From Prostheceraeus crozeri (taxonomy: Eukaryota > Platyhelminthes > Polycladida > Euryleptidae): 64,000 bases of DNA. Under the pieces are notes generated by a model, which searched no databases, had not been told where the DNA came from, and saw nothing but the letters and a program-made list of their open reading frames with translations. How positions within the stretch are numbered: the stretch's first letter is position 1; each line of letters opens with the position of its first letter. The translations under genes and the position numbers were made by a program. The stretch spans positions 58,016 through 122,015 of the forward strand of contig CAJQUW010001789.1 of NCBI GenBank assembly GCA_907163375.1. The letters run 5' to 3'. Positions 54,006-64,000 of this stretch are shown here, piece after piece.

Positions 54006-55621
54006 GTACTGTATATGACAAATCAGCTTATTTGTTTACACTTTATTGAAGATTGATTAAGGCCACTAAGTGCTTCAACAGAATCAAGGTTAATATATTT
54101 CTTAAACACCATCGTGCATTGCTCAAAGTTCAAGTTCAACGTGTAATCAGTCAGCATAATATATGCATGACAGTATTCCTAAAAAAATACTATTTTATAA
54201 AATGTAAACTTTATAAAAATTACTATACTAGTGTCTATTTTGAATGGACGCTATCTCACTTAAGAGATGTCTACAGAGTAGAGACATATTCCATTCGAAT
54301 ATGGCTTTCAGCTGGCAATGCTTCCACTTTTCTTGATCAATGTCTTAGTGGTGCTATTATCAGGAGTCCTCCGTGACTAATAGATTAATTCAATTTCAGC
54401 ATGTATTTTGGAGGAGAATTTATCTTTATAATTCAATTTGATTAAGTCCATTTCACTAAATGTAATGTTCCGTAGACATGCATGAATTTCAAAAATGACT
54501 GAGGATCCATCTGCATTACCGAGACCTATTTGATTTTATCCACGATATATCTCATTGAATCATCAAGTTTGCGGAATTCTACATTCAGTTAATTCATTCT
54601 CACATTCATTTAACGCAAGATGCATATTTAAACATGACTTTTAGTCGGATGACATTGTCATCTAAAATCTCCTATTAACGTATTTGCATATTTGTAGACG
54701 ATTCCATGGGATTTGAGGAAGCAATTCAATGTGCGTCATTTCTATTTCAGATAAGCATCAGTGTTGCTTCATTTTCATGTCACATTTTGTGCGGTATACT
54801 CTTGGCGAATTCTATCAATACTTTTTCAGTTCTGCTATCACTCCATTGACACTTAATTGAGGTAATGCCGTAAAAACCTTTGGGAAATGGAATCGAAGGA
54901 ATTTCGATGTAGGTGTGGAAGCAGTTTCAGTGCTGCGCAATAAATAAAATGTATTCAATAAAATCACTGGAAACAATGGGTTGAAAATATCCTGAATACT
55001 GAATTTACTGAATTTACTTAACTTCGTTGGTCATGAATAGCATTGAAACTCTTTTTCAATGAAATGAATCAGTCAATCGAATAGATATATGTATGAATTA
55101 TTTGCAACCGAAGTGAAATTCATTACATTGTCGGAAGTCACCATGACGTGCTCTGCACGCACAATTCAAATACAGTGTATGCTCCAATGATGACTTCCCA
55201 ATCGCGGTGACAACAATTCATGTATGACGTGCTGTGTACGCTTTGGTCGAGAAAGGGTTAATAAAATAAGGCATAGTTCGGACAAATGTTTCATTTGTAT
55301 AAGAAGGATGCGGATCAGCTAGAGATGGGCGCGGTTAATCGTCCAATTCAAATTAACCGGTTTAACATACATTACCCGGTTAAATATAAAGACATTTTAT
55401 ACAATTTCCTACCAAATATATTTCATTCATCACATTTGATTCGAGAGCTCAGAGATATTCGTGATCAGCTACTTCCGAAAGAAAACATGTGAACTTGTGA
55501 ACATGTGGACATGTGGACACCAGATGAAATTCTACATTTCTGATGTCTGAGTCTTCATAATTTTTATACTTTACTTATTCGACTGCTATGCGTAAATCAG
55601 ATGTATTGAAGTGCAGCGAAC
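54006..55621. other. Intergenic stretch, no gene recognised
   Basis: AT-rich with no supported coding region. A short GGTTAATC...AATTAACCGGTTTA patch lies near 55,340-55,380. A 107-codon frame at 54,053 shows no recognisable domain. Confidence 0.5.
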
Positions 55622-58250
55622 GTGAAAAACTGTCTTTTACGATTGACATGTGGATATTGCGTACTGCATTCTGTTGAGAAATTCGACGCATACTTACAAG
55701 AACTTCGTCGACTCATCAAGCATTGCAATTACAATGCCATCACTGCCGAGATGAATCGTGAGGAGCTAATAATACGCGATTCCTTCATTAATGAATTGAC
55801 ATCTGCTTTTATCAGACAAAGGCTATTAGAGAAAAAAACATTGTCATTACATGCAGGGGATGAGATCGCGTCATCAATGGATATTTCTCAAAGAAATACT
55901 GACTATATGATAATCCATCAAACTATTCCATTTGTGCTGTCAATGTACCTACAATGAATGAATTGCCATATAATGATGCTGAATCTTTAGAGGTTGGACA
56001 GAGACATGCATTATCGGCTACGGTTCCTGCAAAAATATATACATGTATGTCTTCCAAGAAAGCGAGATCCTGCTATTTCTGTGGTAAAACTTTTTATTTG
56101 AGGAATATTTCTACAATACACAATGTCAACTGTCGAAATCGTGGTAAACTCGGTCATTTGAAAAGGTCTGCAGGTCAAAATGTGCCAAGTCTGTATCCGC
56201 GGTATTGTCATACAATATTTGCCGCATCTCTCAATTGTGTTCATCTGGATTACGAAAGGCAGTCTTAACTGCTAAGATTGATGGACAGACTGTTTCCGTA
56301 CTGGTGATTACAGGAAGCACAGACAGCTAGTTTTATTAGCACACAACTGCGACTTCTTTGAGCTGTAACATTATTCCATCGTCACAAAAGATTTCGATGG
56401 CTAAAACGACACTTAGATCTTTGACTCATGGCTCATGTGAGGTGAATTTGTCTATAAATAACCTACTCTATGATAAATGAGAATTTAAGAATGTGCGTCT
56501 CAGCGTGATTGATAATCTGTGCTGTGACATTGTTTTTGTCAAGATTTGTAGAAATTGCACAAAAGTGTCGTGCTTTCTTATGGCGGAAATAAGTCTTCGC
56601 TGATTATCACTGGAAATGACTCAATTTGTGCGGTGTCAGTGGCCGTTATTGATGACCCTGAACCTATAAATATTCTTGGCTACACAATTAAAAATGGGAT
56701 AATCAAGCCTGACATTGACCGATTTCGGCCTCTTCAAGAGTTATCTGTTCCGTCTGATACGAAAGCACTGAAAGAGAGCTTCGGGTATTTTGTCTTACTA
56801 CTTGAAGTGGATTCCTCGCTTTCCAGACCACTCACACAAGCGAAGGCATTTCCGTTGGACACTGTGACTACTCGCGCCTTCTCTGATCTGAAGTTGGAGA
56901 AATCTTCGCTCTGTTGATGAAAATCTCCCATTCGTAGTGGCATGTGCCGCTCCTGATGTACCTTTTTCAGCCACACTAATTCAAGGAGGAAGGCCGGTTG
57001 CTTCCATGACGCGAACTTAGCAAGGAAGTGAGATTTACCGTGCAGTTGAGAATGAGGCAATGGCCATTATTGAATGTGTCCGAAAATGGAGTCACTTATT
57101 GTCTCGCAGAACTTTCACTCTTACAACTGATCAGCGTTCGGTAGCATTCATGCTGGGCAATCGAAAGAGCATAAAAGTTAAGAACAATAAAATTCAGGAG
57201 TGAAGACTTGAACTTGCTTCATGCGATTATGATATTCGATACCGTCGAAATAATCAGAATTTTGCGACAGATACTTTGACGCGAGCATTCTCTGCATGTA
57301 TGCTACGAAGGCTTGTCTGGCGGATATTCACGCTGGTCTATGCCATCCCGGTGTGACGCGCTTGTTTCATTTTGTGCGGTCAAAAAACTTACTTTTCTCG
57401 ACAGAAGTTGTCAAGCGTGAGTGTGCTACTTGTCAGATATGTGCCGAGATTAAGCCGAGATTTTTCAAACCTGATGCTGGTATTTTGGTTAAAGCTTCTC
57501 AACCATATGGAACGTTGGGTCCAGTTCCCTCACCATCCAGAAATGTGTATATTCTCACAGTGGTTTACGAATTTAGCAGATTTCCCTTCGCTACACCTTG
57601 TCCAAATATGCTGAGGTCGTGTCTCGAGAGTTAAAAGACTATTTCATGAAGCTTCGTGTGGCCCGTGTGACCACTAGCTTAAGTACGATCCTTACCATCC
57701 AACTGGCAATTCTCGGGTAGAACGCTTTAGTGGAATTATTTGGAAAACGGTTTGCATTGCTCTACGATCAAGAGGATCGTTCGAGAAGGAGTGGGAGTTT
57801 GTTCTTCCGGATGCTTTGCATTCAGTTAGGTCCTTGCTATCAACAGCAACAAATAAGACTACTCACGAGAGATTTTTTGGTTTTCAACGACGATCTGCTA
57901 ACGGAACAACGCTCACATATTGGATGACGCCTGGACCACTTTTGGTAAAGCGATTCGTTCGTTCCAATGATTCCAGTTAATTGTTTGACAGAGCGGATTT
58001 AATGGATGTTTACCCAACTTACACAAATGCTCGAATTCAAGATGGACGGGAAACCAGTGCTGCGCCAAGGATCTGGCTCCATGCCCTCGGTCGGATCTTC
58101 CTATGAACGACGATGATAATGACTCAGACTCACCAGAGCATGATGAATCCTTTGAAAGTGTTCCTGAGTTAAGACGATCCGAACGATCTACTAGAGGTCA
58201 GCTTCCCGATCGGTTGAACTTTTCGAAGAGTTTTTAGGAGAGGAGAATGA
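55622..58250 (+). mobile_element. Ty3/Gypsy LTR retrotransposon fossil, heavily decayed
   Basis: Parts appear in Ty3/Gypsy order on the plus strand: a Gag-like stretch with a zinc-knuckle-like segment near 56,070-56,170, a reverse-transcriptase remnant near 56,700-56,900, an RNase H-like stretch (TLTTDQRSVAF) near 57,110, an integrase zinc-binding region (HPGVTRLFHFVR, CATCQICAEIK) near 57,330-57,470, and a charged tail to about 58,240. The words TGTGGATATTGC and ACTGCATTCT occur near both ends (55,651 and 58,250) and may be LTR edges, though no full LTR pair is visible. It has well over ten breaks and is old. Confidence 0.8.
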
Positions 58251-58689
58251 CATGTGGATATTGCTTACTGCATTCTATTGTTGCTATTGTTGTGTTTGAC
58301 AGTCACGGGTCTTGTACTGTACTGTTGGTGAGTTGAATTCCTGCATTGTATCTTTTATCTTGCTGATCGTTCCATTCTGTTGTGCGTATAATAAGCTTGC
58401 GTCATGAGTTTTAGCAGATTAAAGGCATATTCTGGAATGGTCATTTTCACTACAACGATCACGGCAGAAGAGGAGGTTGGTGATGCTGTAGCTGGTCTAC
58501 AAGATCCGACGTCGTCTACTGACGTTTGGGAATGTGACAAATGCGATTCGATATCTGCTGTTTTTCAATGACAGACAATGAATTTCTAAGTCAGATGAAT
58601 CTCTCGACTTCCTGGAGAAAAAGGGTATGACTAAATCAATTCAAGACATCTCATTGCATGAGATCAGCAAGGCCCCTGATTTTACATCA
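58251..58689. other. Possible 3' LTR remnant and unassigned sequence
   Basis: The first part begins at the repeated TGTGGATATTGC word and could be a remnant of the right LTR; its other end is not defined. The rest has short frames only. Confidence 0.35.
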
Positions 58690-58884
58690 ATTTTACGGAA
58701 CCCGAAGTAGAGTGTTCTACTAACTAAGGATAAGCCCAATGGTCCTATTAAGAATCCTCTTAATAGGAGTTTTTGAAGAATAAGTTCCTTCACAATATGT
58801 TAAATGTCAAATTTTTTTGTTCGCTTTGTCGATGACATTCTAGTTGTATTTGAGGATAGTAGTAAGCAAGTGACAAATACTGGA
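58690..58884 (+). mobile_element. Reverse-transcriptase scrap
   Basis: FFVRFVDDILVVFEDSSKQV is a clear RT catalytic motif (F-V-DD) and the frame before it reads LLTKDKPNGPIKNPLN with stops. It is probably from a Penelope-like or other non-LTR element rather than the Gypsy relic, whose RT lies 2 kb earlier. It is cut off by the start of Polinton 2. Confidence 0.55.
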
Positions 58885-59070
58885 TAGCGCAAGATGGCCG
58901 CCGTCGTGGCTGCGTCCCCCCCCCCCCTCTGGCACGGCAGAGTGTCGTGGTCGGCCGCCGTGGTGCTTCGTGTCTGAGTCCCCCCCCCCCCCTCTGGAAC
59001 GACAGAGGTGGTGGTCTGTCGTGGTGTGCCGGCCGGGTGGGTCCACGTTCACAACATGTTCGCTGACGTC

Positions 59071-59509
59071 CCCCCCCCCTCTGGACAGCTTGCTTCGATT
59101 TTGGCTTCTAGTGGACGGATTTTGTCGTGCGATAGCTCGTTTGAAAGCTAAGAGTGAGACAAATTCAGTGAAACAATCGGCTTGTTCCTATCTGTCTTCG
59201 TTCAAAAGTTAGAGCGGTTACAAGATTTTAGGTCGGAGCTCGCTTACCTGAAAAAATCCTAAGTGTCAGAGTGACTTTGTATGGGTAAAATTTTGAAAAT
59301 TTTCCAAAGTGTGGAATTTCGACCTGGGACCGTCACCAAAAAATTTTTCATCAAATTTCACTGACCTCCCCCCCCCCCCCCTCTGGACAGCTTGCTTCGA
59401 TTTTGGCTTCTAGTGGACGGATTTTGTCGTGCGATAGCTCGTTTGAAAGCTAAGAGTGAGACAAATTCAGTGAAACAATCGGCTTGTTCCTATCTGCCTT
59501 CGTTTACAT
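59071..59509. repeat. Tandem duplication in the left end of Polinton 2
   Basis: A segment of about 130 bases starting with a C-run and CTCTGGACAGCTTGCTTCG occurs at 59,071-59,207 and again at 59,373-59,509, a 302-base period, nearly identical. The segment between contains the Polinton 1-like words AAAAATCCTAAGTGTCAGAG and GACCTGGGACC. The duplication occupies the place where Polinton 1 has the UBA-RING gene. Confidence 0.85.
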
Positions 59510-59688
59510 GTGAGACGCCATTTAAGATTTTGGGACATTGGTGAAAAACGACAGAGTTAGAATTTGGGACGTTTTGGGCTGTAGCTTCAAAACGAACTAT
59601 CGGATTGGTAAACGGATGCCAGATTTGGAATCAACTTGATGTTATTGTCCAATGAGGATCATCATCCAATGAGAATCAAGCATTTCTT

Positions 59689-59723
59689 TATAAATAGCGA
59701 GCCTTCCACAGTGAGAATCATTC
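59689..59723 (+). promoter_or_regulatory. TATA plus initiator promoter of the left-end gene, Polinton 2
   Basis: TATAAATA and TCATTC are kept with the same 31-base spacing as in Polinton 1, and the CCAAT-like words upstream are also present. Conservation in both copies supports a true promoter. Confidence 0.7.
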
Positions 59724-59794
59724 CATCGTTGAATCACACGAGTGACGGACGCACATTTTCTCTCTCTAGTTCCCTGTTCTATTATCCAACTAAA

Positions 59795-60569
59795 ATGGTA
59801 AGTCGCTACTTCCCTCCTCTCCTCCCTTGAACGTAAACTTAATACAATCTTTTTTCATTTTCAGGCATCTACTCCATCTGCTGCACTAGTAGGACAAAAT
59901 GGCGGTCAAACGTTACAAGGTTCGCTACGGTCAGATCATCTACAACTGAGGCCAGTGGAAGAAACATCCAAGGTACATAATCCTACACCGCTACAGCGTA
60001 AATTTAAACAAGCCTTGCGTTATGATGATCATAGCGTAGTACTCCAAACGGGAATGCTCCCTTCCACGGATGTCAAGATAATGCACAATCAGTATGGGGA
60101 CTACATACTGATCCCCGTGAGTCCGTACATTCGCCACCAACTTGATATTATTGAGGAGTACGTGACATTAAATATGGACATTCCTACTCCTCTTGCTCAA
60201 GAGTGGAAGGCGAGAGATGACAAGGATACTCCCTATAGAAAGATTTGGGATGGTAATCACATTTGCCTACCGGTATCACATTGGTGTACTTACTATAAGA
60301 AGGAGGGAGATCATTCAATACCCATCAGATGTGATGAGCTCGGAGAAGGTACTTGGGATATCCTTTTCAAAGTGAATGGGCTATATTATGGTCGACACAA
60401 GGATAATAAAATAGCCTCTCTCTCCATGCATATGGAATCCATCCTATATATTCCGAAACCACCCAACGTGGACGACATAATTGATCAAATCCTTAACAGC
60501 AGTGGTACGAAGCGCAAGTCGGAGAAGAATGCTACATCAAAACGCAAATCAAAGAAGGAGAATTGCTAG
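59795..60569 (+). CDS. Polinton left-end protein of unknown function, with 67-bp intron (copy 2)
   Basis: The same design as in Polinton 1: ATG, GTAAGT donor, 67-base intron (59,798-59,864), then a long second exon. The reading frame is open from the acceptor to the stop. Compared with copy 1 the tail is longer and more basic (NATSKRKSKKENC), strengthening the idea of a nuclear signal. The strong conservation of the body between copies shows recent selection or recent common origin. Function unknown. Confidence 0.75.
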
Positions 60570-60729
60570 TCCTTTCCTAACTCTACCCTATGACAATTCG
60601 CTTATGTGCTTTGAGTGTCGTAGACGTGGTCTTATTAGATACATTTTACTTCTTCGTTGCCATCATATCATTTGTGTATTTTGTCGTGAAAAGCATCGAT
60701 GTAATTCTTCATTTTGTAATATGTTATAG
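60529..60729 (+). CDS. Small zinc-binding, RING-like protein (copy 2)
   Basis: Sixty-six residues with the same cysteine and histidine pattern as copy 1 (MCFECRRRG, LLRCHHIICVFC). It overlaps the end of the upstream gene by 41 bases in another phase. Few residues differ from copy 1, none of them Cys or His. Confidence 0.55.
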   Translation: MLHQNANQRRRIASPFLTLPYDNSLMCFECRRRGLIRYILLLRCHHIICVFCREKHRCNSSFCNML

Positions 60730-60781
60730 AACGTTTCCTTAGATGTGTAAATTTCCGTTTTAGGCTTCTATCATCATTTTT

Positions 60782-61312
60782 ATGGATTGTGAGGGTGAAC
60801 CTGTACAGGAGCTCAGTGCTATTGCTATGAACAATTGGACATATCAGATTGTTAGTGTCTATCATCAACATGCCAACTGCGATCCCAATGTTGATCAATG
60901 GGCGAGAAAACACATTCATGGACTTAATCTGAAATATTTGCAAGACTATGGCTTTTCTTGTGAGAGTGCTCTTCTTATTGACTTTAAACGATGGTTAGCT
61001 GCTTTCAATGTTATACGCATCTTTTGTAATAATCCTGGTAAGGAGAGGAAAGTATTTCCCAATCTAATCATTGATGTTATTTTGCTCCCACCTTGGGAGA
61101 GTAGAGTGAATCAACATTATCATGAAGTCACGAAACGTTTTAAGGATTTGTGTGTTCCTATTTTGTCTGTTCGTTGTAGTAGCTACGTTCATAACCAATG
61201 CTTCTTTCCTCCTTACCTCAACACTGCCAAAGTCCTGTATGGTTATCATTGCTCGCTGTATGATAGTTACCAGCTGTATCTATTTTATCTCTTTCAAACC
61301 ATTGATTTATAA
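60782..61312 (+). CDS. DEDDh-type exonuclease-like protein (copy 2)
   Basis: Same length as copy 1 (176 residues). D2, E4, H156 and D161 are retained. One of the two acidic residues at 98-99 differs between copies (IDD versus IDV), which bears on which residue could be the middle catalytic Asp. Confidence 0.5.
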   Translation: MDCEGEPVQELSAIAMNNWTYQIVSVYHQHANCDPNVDQWARKHIHGLNLKYLQDYGFSCESALLIDFKRWLAAFNVIRIFCNNPGKERKVFPNLIIDVILLPPWESRVNQHYHEVTKRFKDLCVPILSVRCSSYVHNQCFFPPYLNTAKVLYGYHCSLYDSYQLYLFYLFQTIDL

Positions 61313-61399
61313 TGCATGCTTGTTACCATTATTCAATAAATGTTACTATGAGAAGAGTTGTTGTTTTCATGCAATGGATGGGTTAGATAAAGGGCGATC

Positions 61400-61810
61400 A
61401 TGTCTTTCTCAAACGACTGCGGAACATTACGTTTTCATAGGCAAAGTTTAAAAGGAGCTGTTCAAGATTATGTGATAAAATTTCATAAAGATGAGACCGA
61501 CATCGAAGCAGTGGTCGATGATGCTAGCACTCTATTTCTAGAGTTAATGAATACATTCTCTGATAGCATTATCATGGCGCGATTAGTTGCGAAAATTAAG
61601 TTTAGTCATTTTGGAAAGGAAGAGGTGGAAAGTCGCTCTTTCCATTTTGCTTCTTATTCAATGGAAGTGGTAGATCACCCCCAAGAATTTTTTAAAAGAC
61701 ATATGATAAAAATTGCTGAACGTCTTAACGCATTTAACCATCATGGTAGCAGTCTAGTGATTGAAGCGATTTCAGATATTCACATTCAACTTTCCATAAA
61801 GAAAAATTGA
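61400..61810 (+). CDS. Stand-alone relative of the polymerase N-terminal domain (copy 2)
   Basis: Same length and start as copy 1 (136 residues) with only a few substitutions. Conservation of the frame in both elements supports it as a genuine gene. Confidence 0.5.
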   Translation: MSFSNDCGTLRFHRQSLKGAVQDYVIKFHKDETDIEAVVDDASTLFLELMNTFSDSIIMARLVAKIKFSHFGKEEVESRSFHFASYSMEVVDHPQEFFKRHMIKIAERLNAFNHHGSSLVIEAISDIHIQLSIKKN

Positions 61811-61812
61811 AA

Positions 61813-62137
61813 ATGCAGTGGTACTTGATTGTAGCACAACTGGTTTTCGAGCTATGTCTGCTCACTCTCGAAGTATATTCCTTCTGTACATGCGTCTATT
61901 ATTTAGAAAAGGCTAGCAAATTCATATCTTCAAAAAGACTTGCTATAGACATCAGTAACGGTGAAAACTATGTGTTGCGATGTATGTAAGCGAAAGGATG
62001 GAAATGAAAAGCGCATCTTCAAGAGATGTAAGCATGCTTTTTGTCAACGCTGTTTCATACGTAATTGCATTCAACTTTGCCAATGTAACCACTGTGACAT
62101 TGCTCATTTCGAGTGTCACTTATGTCGCAATAGTTAG
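61813..62137 (+). pseudogene. Membrane-anchored RING-like protein region (copy 2)
   Basis: Homologous to 33,704-34,030, with the hydrophobic N-terminal span and the cysteine/histidine-rich C-terminal part both recognisable. This copy is broken. Confidence 0.6.
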
Positions 62138-62188
62138 TACCTATGCAAATGTGGTAAAGATAGGTTTTAGCAAAGACTAACACGGAAA

Positions 62189-62545
62189 ATGGCGAAACGT
62201 AAAATGACGAAACGTAAAAGTCAAAAGTTTTCTTCAGCCATTCAAGCTCTCCGACGAATGAAAGCAAAACAGCGATACAATGCTATACGACATGCTAACG
62301 ATAAATTCATTTGTGAAATTATTTCTCATGTGAGGAAGTTGAGGACGAAGAAATTAGCGCCAAAACAACGAAAGTTACTTAAGCGATATGCTACGAAATT
62401 TGCGTTTCATCTCAATCCTAAAGTCGCCCTTCAAAGAAAGAGGAAAACTCTAACACAAAAGGGCGGTTTCCTTTCAGCAATACTTCCAATGATAGCTCCT
62501 GCCGTGGGCAACCTATTGGGAAATATCTTTGGCTCTAAGCGTTAA
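62189..62545 (+). CDS. pX-like basic virion core protein (copy 2)
   Basis: A 118-residue protein. A Lys/Arg-rich start (MAKRKMTKRKSQK) and middle (KLAPKQRKLLKRYATK) lead to KTLTQKGGFLSAILPMIAPA and an LLGNIF end. The GGFL-led hydrophobic tail after a basic body is the signature of the core protein X-like proteins described for adintoviruses and found in other Polintons. It is expected to coat DNA in the particle. Confidence 0.7.
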   Translation: MAKRKMTKRKSQKFSSAIQALRRMKAKQRYNAIRHANDKFICEIISHVRKLRTKKLAPKQRKLLKRYATKFAFHLNPKVALQRKRKTLTQKGGFLSAILPMIAPAVGNLLGNIFGSKR

Positions 62546-62576
62546 TTATGCAAATGTTGAGTCTCAAAGTAATAAA

Positions 62577-63195
62577 ATGGATTTCAGACTTCAATGTGAT
62601 AAAGTTCTGACTGTATCAGGTCCATCTCATGCAGGTAAAACTGTTTTCACGCTGAATTTTATTGGATAAAAGAAGGGAGTTGTTTAAGGAACCTATCAAT
62701 CGAGTGATTTGGTGTTATGGTATTTATCAACCGTCGCTGTTTCAGGAATTGCAAAGTCGCAACTTTATTCGACATGAAGGAATTATTCCAGTGGATAAAC
62801 TTCAGTCTAATGATGTTGTTGTATTGGATGATTTATTAAAAGAAAGTAAGAATTCCAAAGATGTTACAGATATGTTCACTCGCGCAGCACACCATAAAAG
62901 GTGTTTTATCATCTATATTACACAAAATTTGTTTCCTGATGGAAAAGAAGCTCGTACACGAAACCTGAATACACACTATTATGCTATTTTCAAGAATCCG
63001 CGAGATAAAAGTCAATTTGAAATTTTAGCGCGACAAGTTGCACCCAGAGGATCAAAAGCCTTAATTGAAATTTTTCAAGCAGCTACTGAAAAACCATACG
63101 GTTACTTATTCATTGACTTTACGCAAGAGTGTCCGGAAGAATTTAGATTTCGAAGTGATATTTTGAAAACTCCCATGATTATCTACAAACTATGA
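62577..63195 (+). pseudogene. Genome-packaging ATPase (copy 2)
   Basis: Homologous to the ATPase of Polinton 1 over its full length, including the Walker A and Walker B regions (VVVLDDLLKES). This copy is broken. It overlaps the next gene by the same ATGA junction. Confidence 0.8.
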
Positions 63196-63884
63196 GTTCT
63201 TATTCTCGCATGATTGTTATTCCTCAGGATGAATATGTACAATTGACTGCCATGCAGCAAGTAAAGCAACCTCTTGCAAATCAAATGTATAGGAAAGAAA
63301 TAGATTATCAGCAAAATGTTCACAGCAAAGATCCACATCGTGCGGTATTATTACAATCGGAAACTGTTGAGCAATTGAAAAACTTGAAGAATAAGATGCG
63401 TGACTCTGTATCGACTGCTACACCTTTAGCATCTCGCGCACATGCCATATCTCTTTTCAACAGTATTGAACCCCATCTCAATGTAAATGATAGAGGAGAA
63501 ATCATTACAGATGAAAATAAAGTGATTGATGCTTCACGTTATGAAGACTTGATTCAGTATGCGACACGTAGAAAGCGCCGTCAGGGCTATGTTCCACCTG
63601 GTTGGTCATACTTTCTTAAACTATTGAAAAAGCATAATGTGCCAAAATTTGCTTTAAATAATGAGACATTGAAAGAACTTGATTCAACAGTGGCTACTAC
63701 TCCAATGCTTCAGGCGATGAAAATGCCAACAAATTGGTTTAAGACGTCACCTGCTACATCCCCTCCCACACTCACTAAGCAAACAAGGGGAAGAACTCGA
63801 CGTAGATCTACATCGCCACTAAAACTGGTAAAAGGAAAACGTAAAACAGCTCCTCCTAAGGAAATACATGTTCTCAGACTATTA
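63192..63884 (+). pseudogene. Conserved Polinton protein with basic tail (copy 2)
   Basis: Homologous to 35,083-35,775 across the whole length, with the RRKRRQGYVPPGW and TRGRTRRRSTSPLK segments retained. The copy appears broken. Confidence 0.7.
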
Positions 63885-63886
63885 AT

Positions 63887-64000
63887 ATGCAGCAGATGTG
63901 TTGCTTGCCATGGAATGAGCCGCCAGAGGTGAATGTCGTTGTCACTTGCACTTGCTGCGCCAGCTCTCCTAATGAACCCCCTAAGCAATGTGAACACGAT
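63887..64000 (+). CDS. Cysteine-rich small protein (copy 2, cut by the window edge)
   Basis: Starts MQQMCCLPWNEPPEVNVVV and continues CTCCASSPNEPPKQCEHD to the end of the window, matching the start of the gene at 35,777. Only the first 38 codons are visible. Confidence 0.5.
   Translation, partial: MQQMCCLPWNEPPEVNVVVTCTCCASSPNEPPKQCEHD

Larger units (their letters stand above)
58885..64000 (+). mobile_element. Polinton element 2, left part only (runs off the window)
   Basis: Subterminal GC- and C-rich sequence begins near 58,885 and is followed by the same gene order as Polinton 1 from the left-end gene through the cysteine-rich gene, in the same orientation. Across the exonuclease-like gene I count about a dozen differences in 531 bases, near 2%. 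The exact left terminus was not found; the end sequence differs from that of Polinton 1 and may be truncated or belong to a subfamily. The UBA-RING gene is absent. The visible part has about three breaks. Confidence 0.9.

Noticed and set aside
58858-58867. AGTAGTAAGC as the left terminus of Polinton 2
   Set aside because: It resembles the AGTAGTAAT start of Polinton 1, but it lies within an uninterrupted reverse-transcriptase frame (VFEDSSKQV), so the match is chance and the border must lie further right.

Overview
The window reads as nuclear DNA of an invertebrate animal. It is AT-rich, carries GT-AG introns, TATA plus TCATTC-type promoters, mariner, hAT, Penelope-like, LINE and Ty3/Gypsy remnants, and two Polinton (Maverick) elements. 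No host protein-coding gene could be recognised. The phylum cannot be fixed from this sequence alone; the element mix fits an arthropod or a lophotrochozoan.

Bases 1-21,021 are one tandem array with a 298-base period that runs off the left edge of the window. Each unit carries one tRNA-like gene on the minus strand (71 in view), with good Pol III A and B boxes, a TTTT terminator a few bases downstream, and a separate 14-base palindrome. The centre of the array is nearly uniform and the right-hand edge is more diverged.

Bases 21,022-30,207 are a patchwork of transposon remains: a 110-bp hAT-type MITE with a perfect 8-bp target duplication, a minus-strand Penelope-like fragment, an AT microsatellite, a short hairpin element, a head-to-head pair of Penelope-like fragments, a LINE fragment, and a mariner with ~140-bp inverted repeats and a damaged DD34D transposase. 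A short repeat just right of the mariner recurs inverted at 53.1-53.3 kb, so the first Polinton may sit inside an older DNA transposon.

Bases 30,214-52,466 are a nearly complete Polinton with a perfect 6-bp target duplication (AAGGTT) and terminal inverted repeats of about 0.65-0.75 kb. It carries the expected replication, integration and virion set: protein-primed DNA polymerase B, retroviral-type integrase, packaging ATPase, adenain-like protease, major capsid protein, duplicated penton-like genes, and pX-like and pVI-like basic proteins. It also has less usual cargo: a UBA-RING protein, two further zinc-finger/RING-like proteins, a DEDDh exonuclease-like protein, a free-standing relative of the polymerase N-terminal domain, a TATA-binding-protein-like gene, and tandem PC4-like genes. 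The first gene at the left end and the polymerase gene at the right share a homologous promoter-proximal leader with a 67-bp intron directly after the ATG. The element has roughly eight to ten breaks and is treated as a fossil.

Bases 52,473-58,884 hold a foldback element, a heavily decayed Ty3/Gypsy relic and a reverse-transcriptase scrap. From about 58,885 to the right edge lies the left part of a second Polinton of the same family and orientation. It is about 2% diverged from the first and lacks the UBA-RING gene, so the family was active recently.
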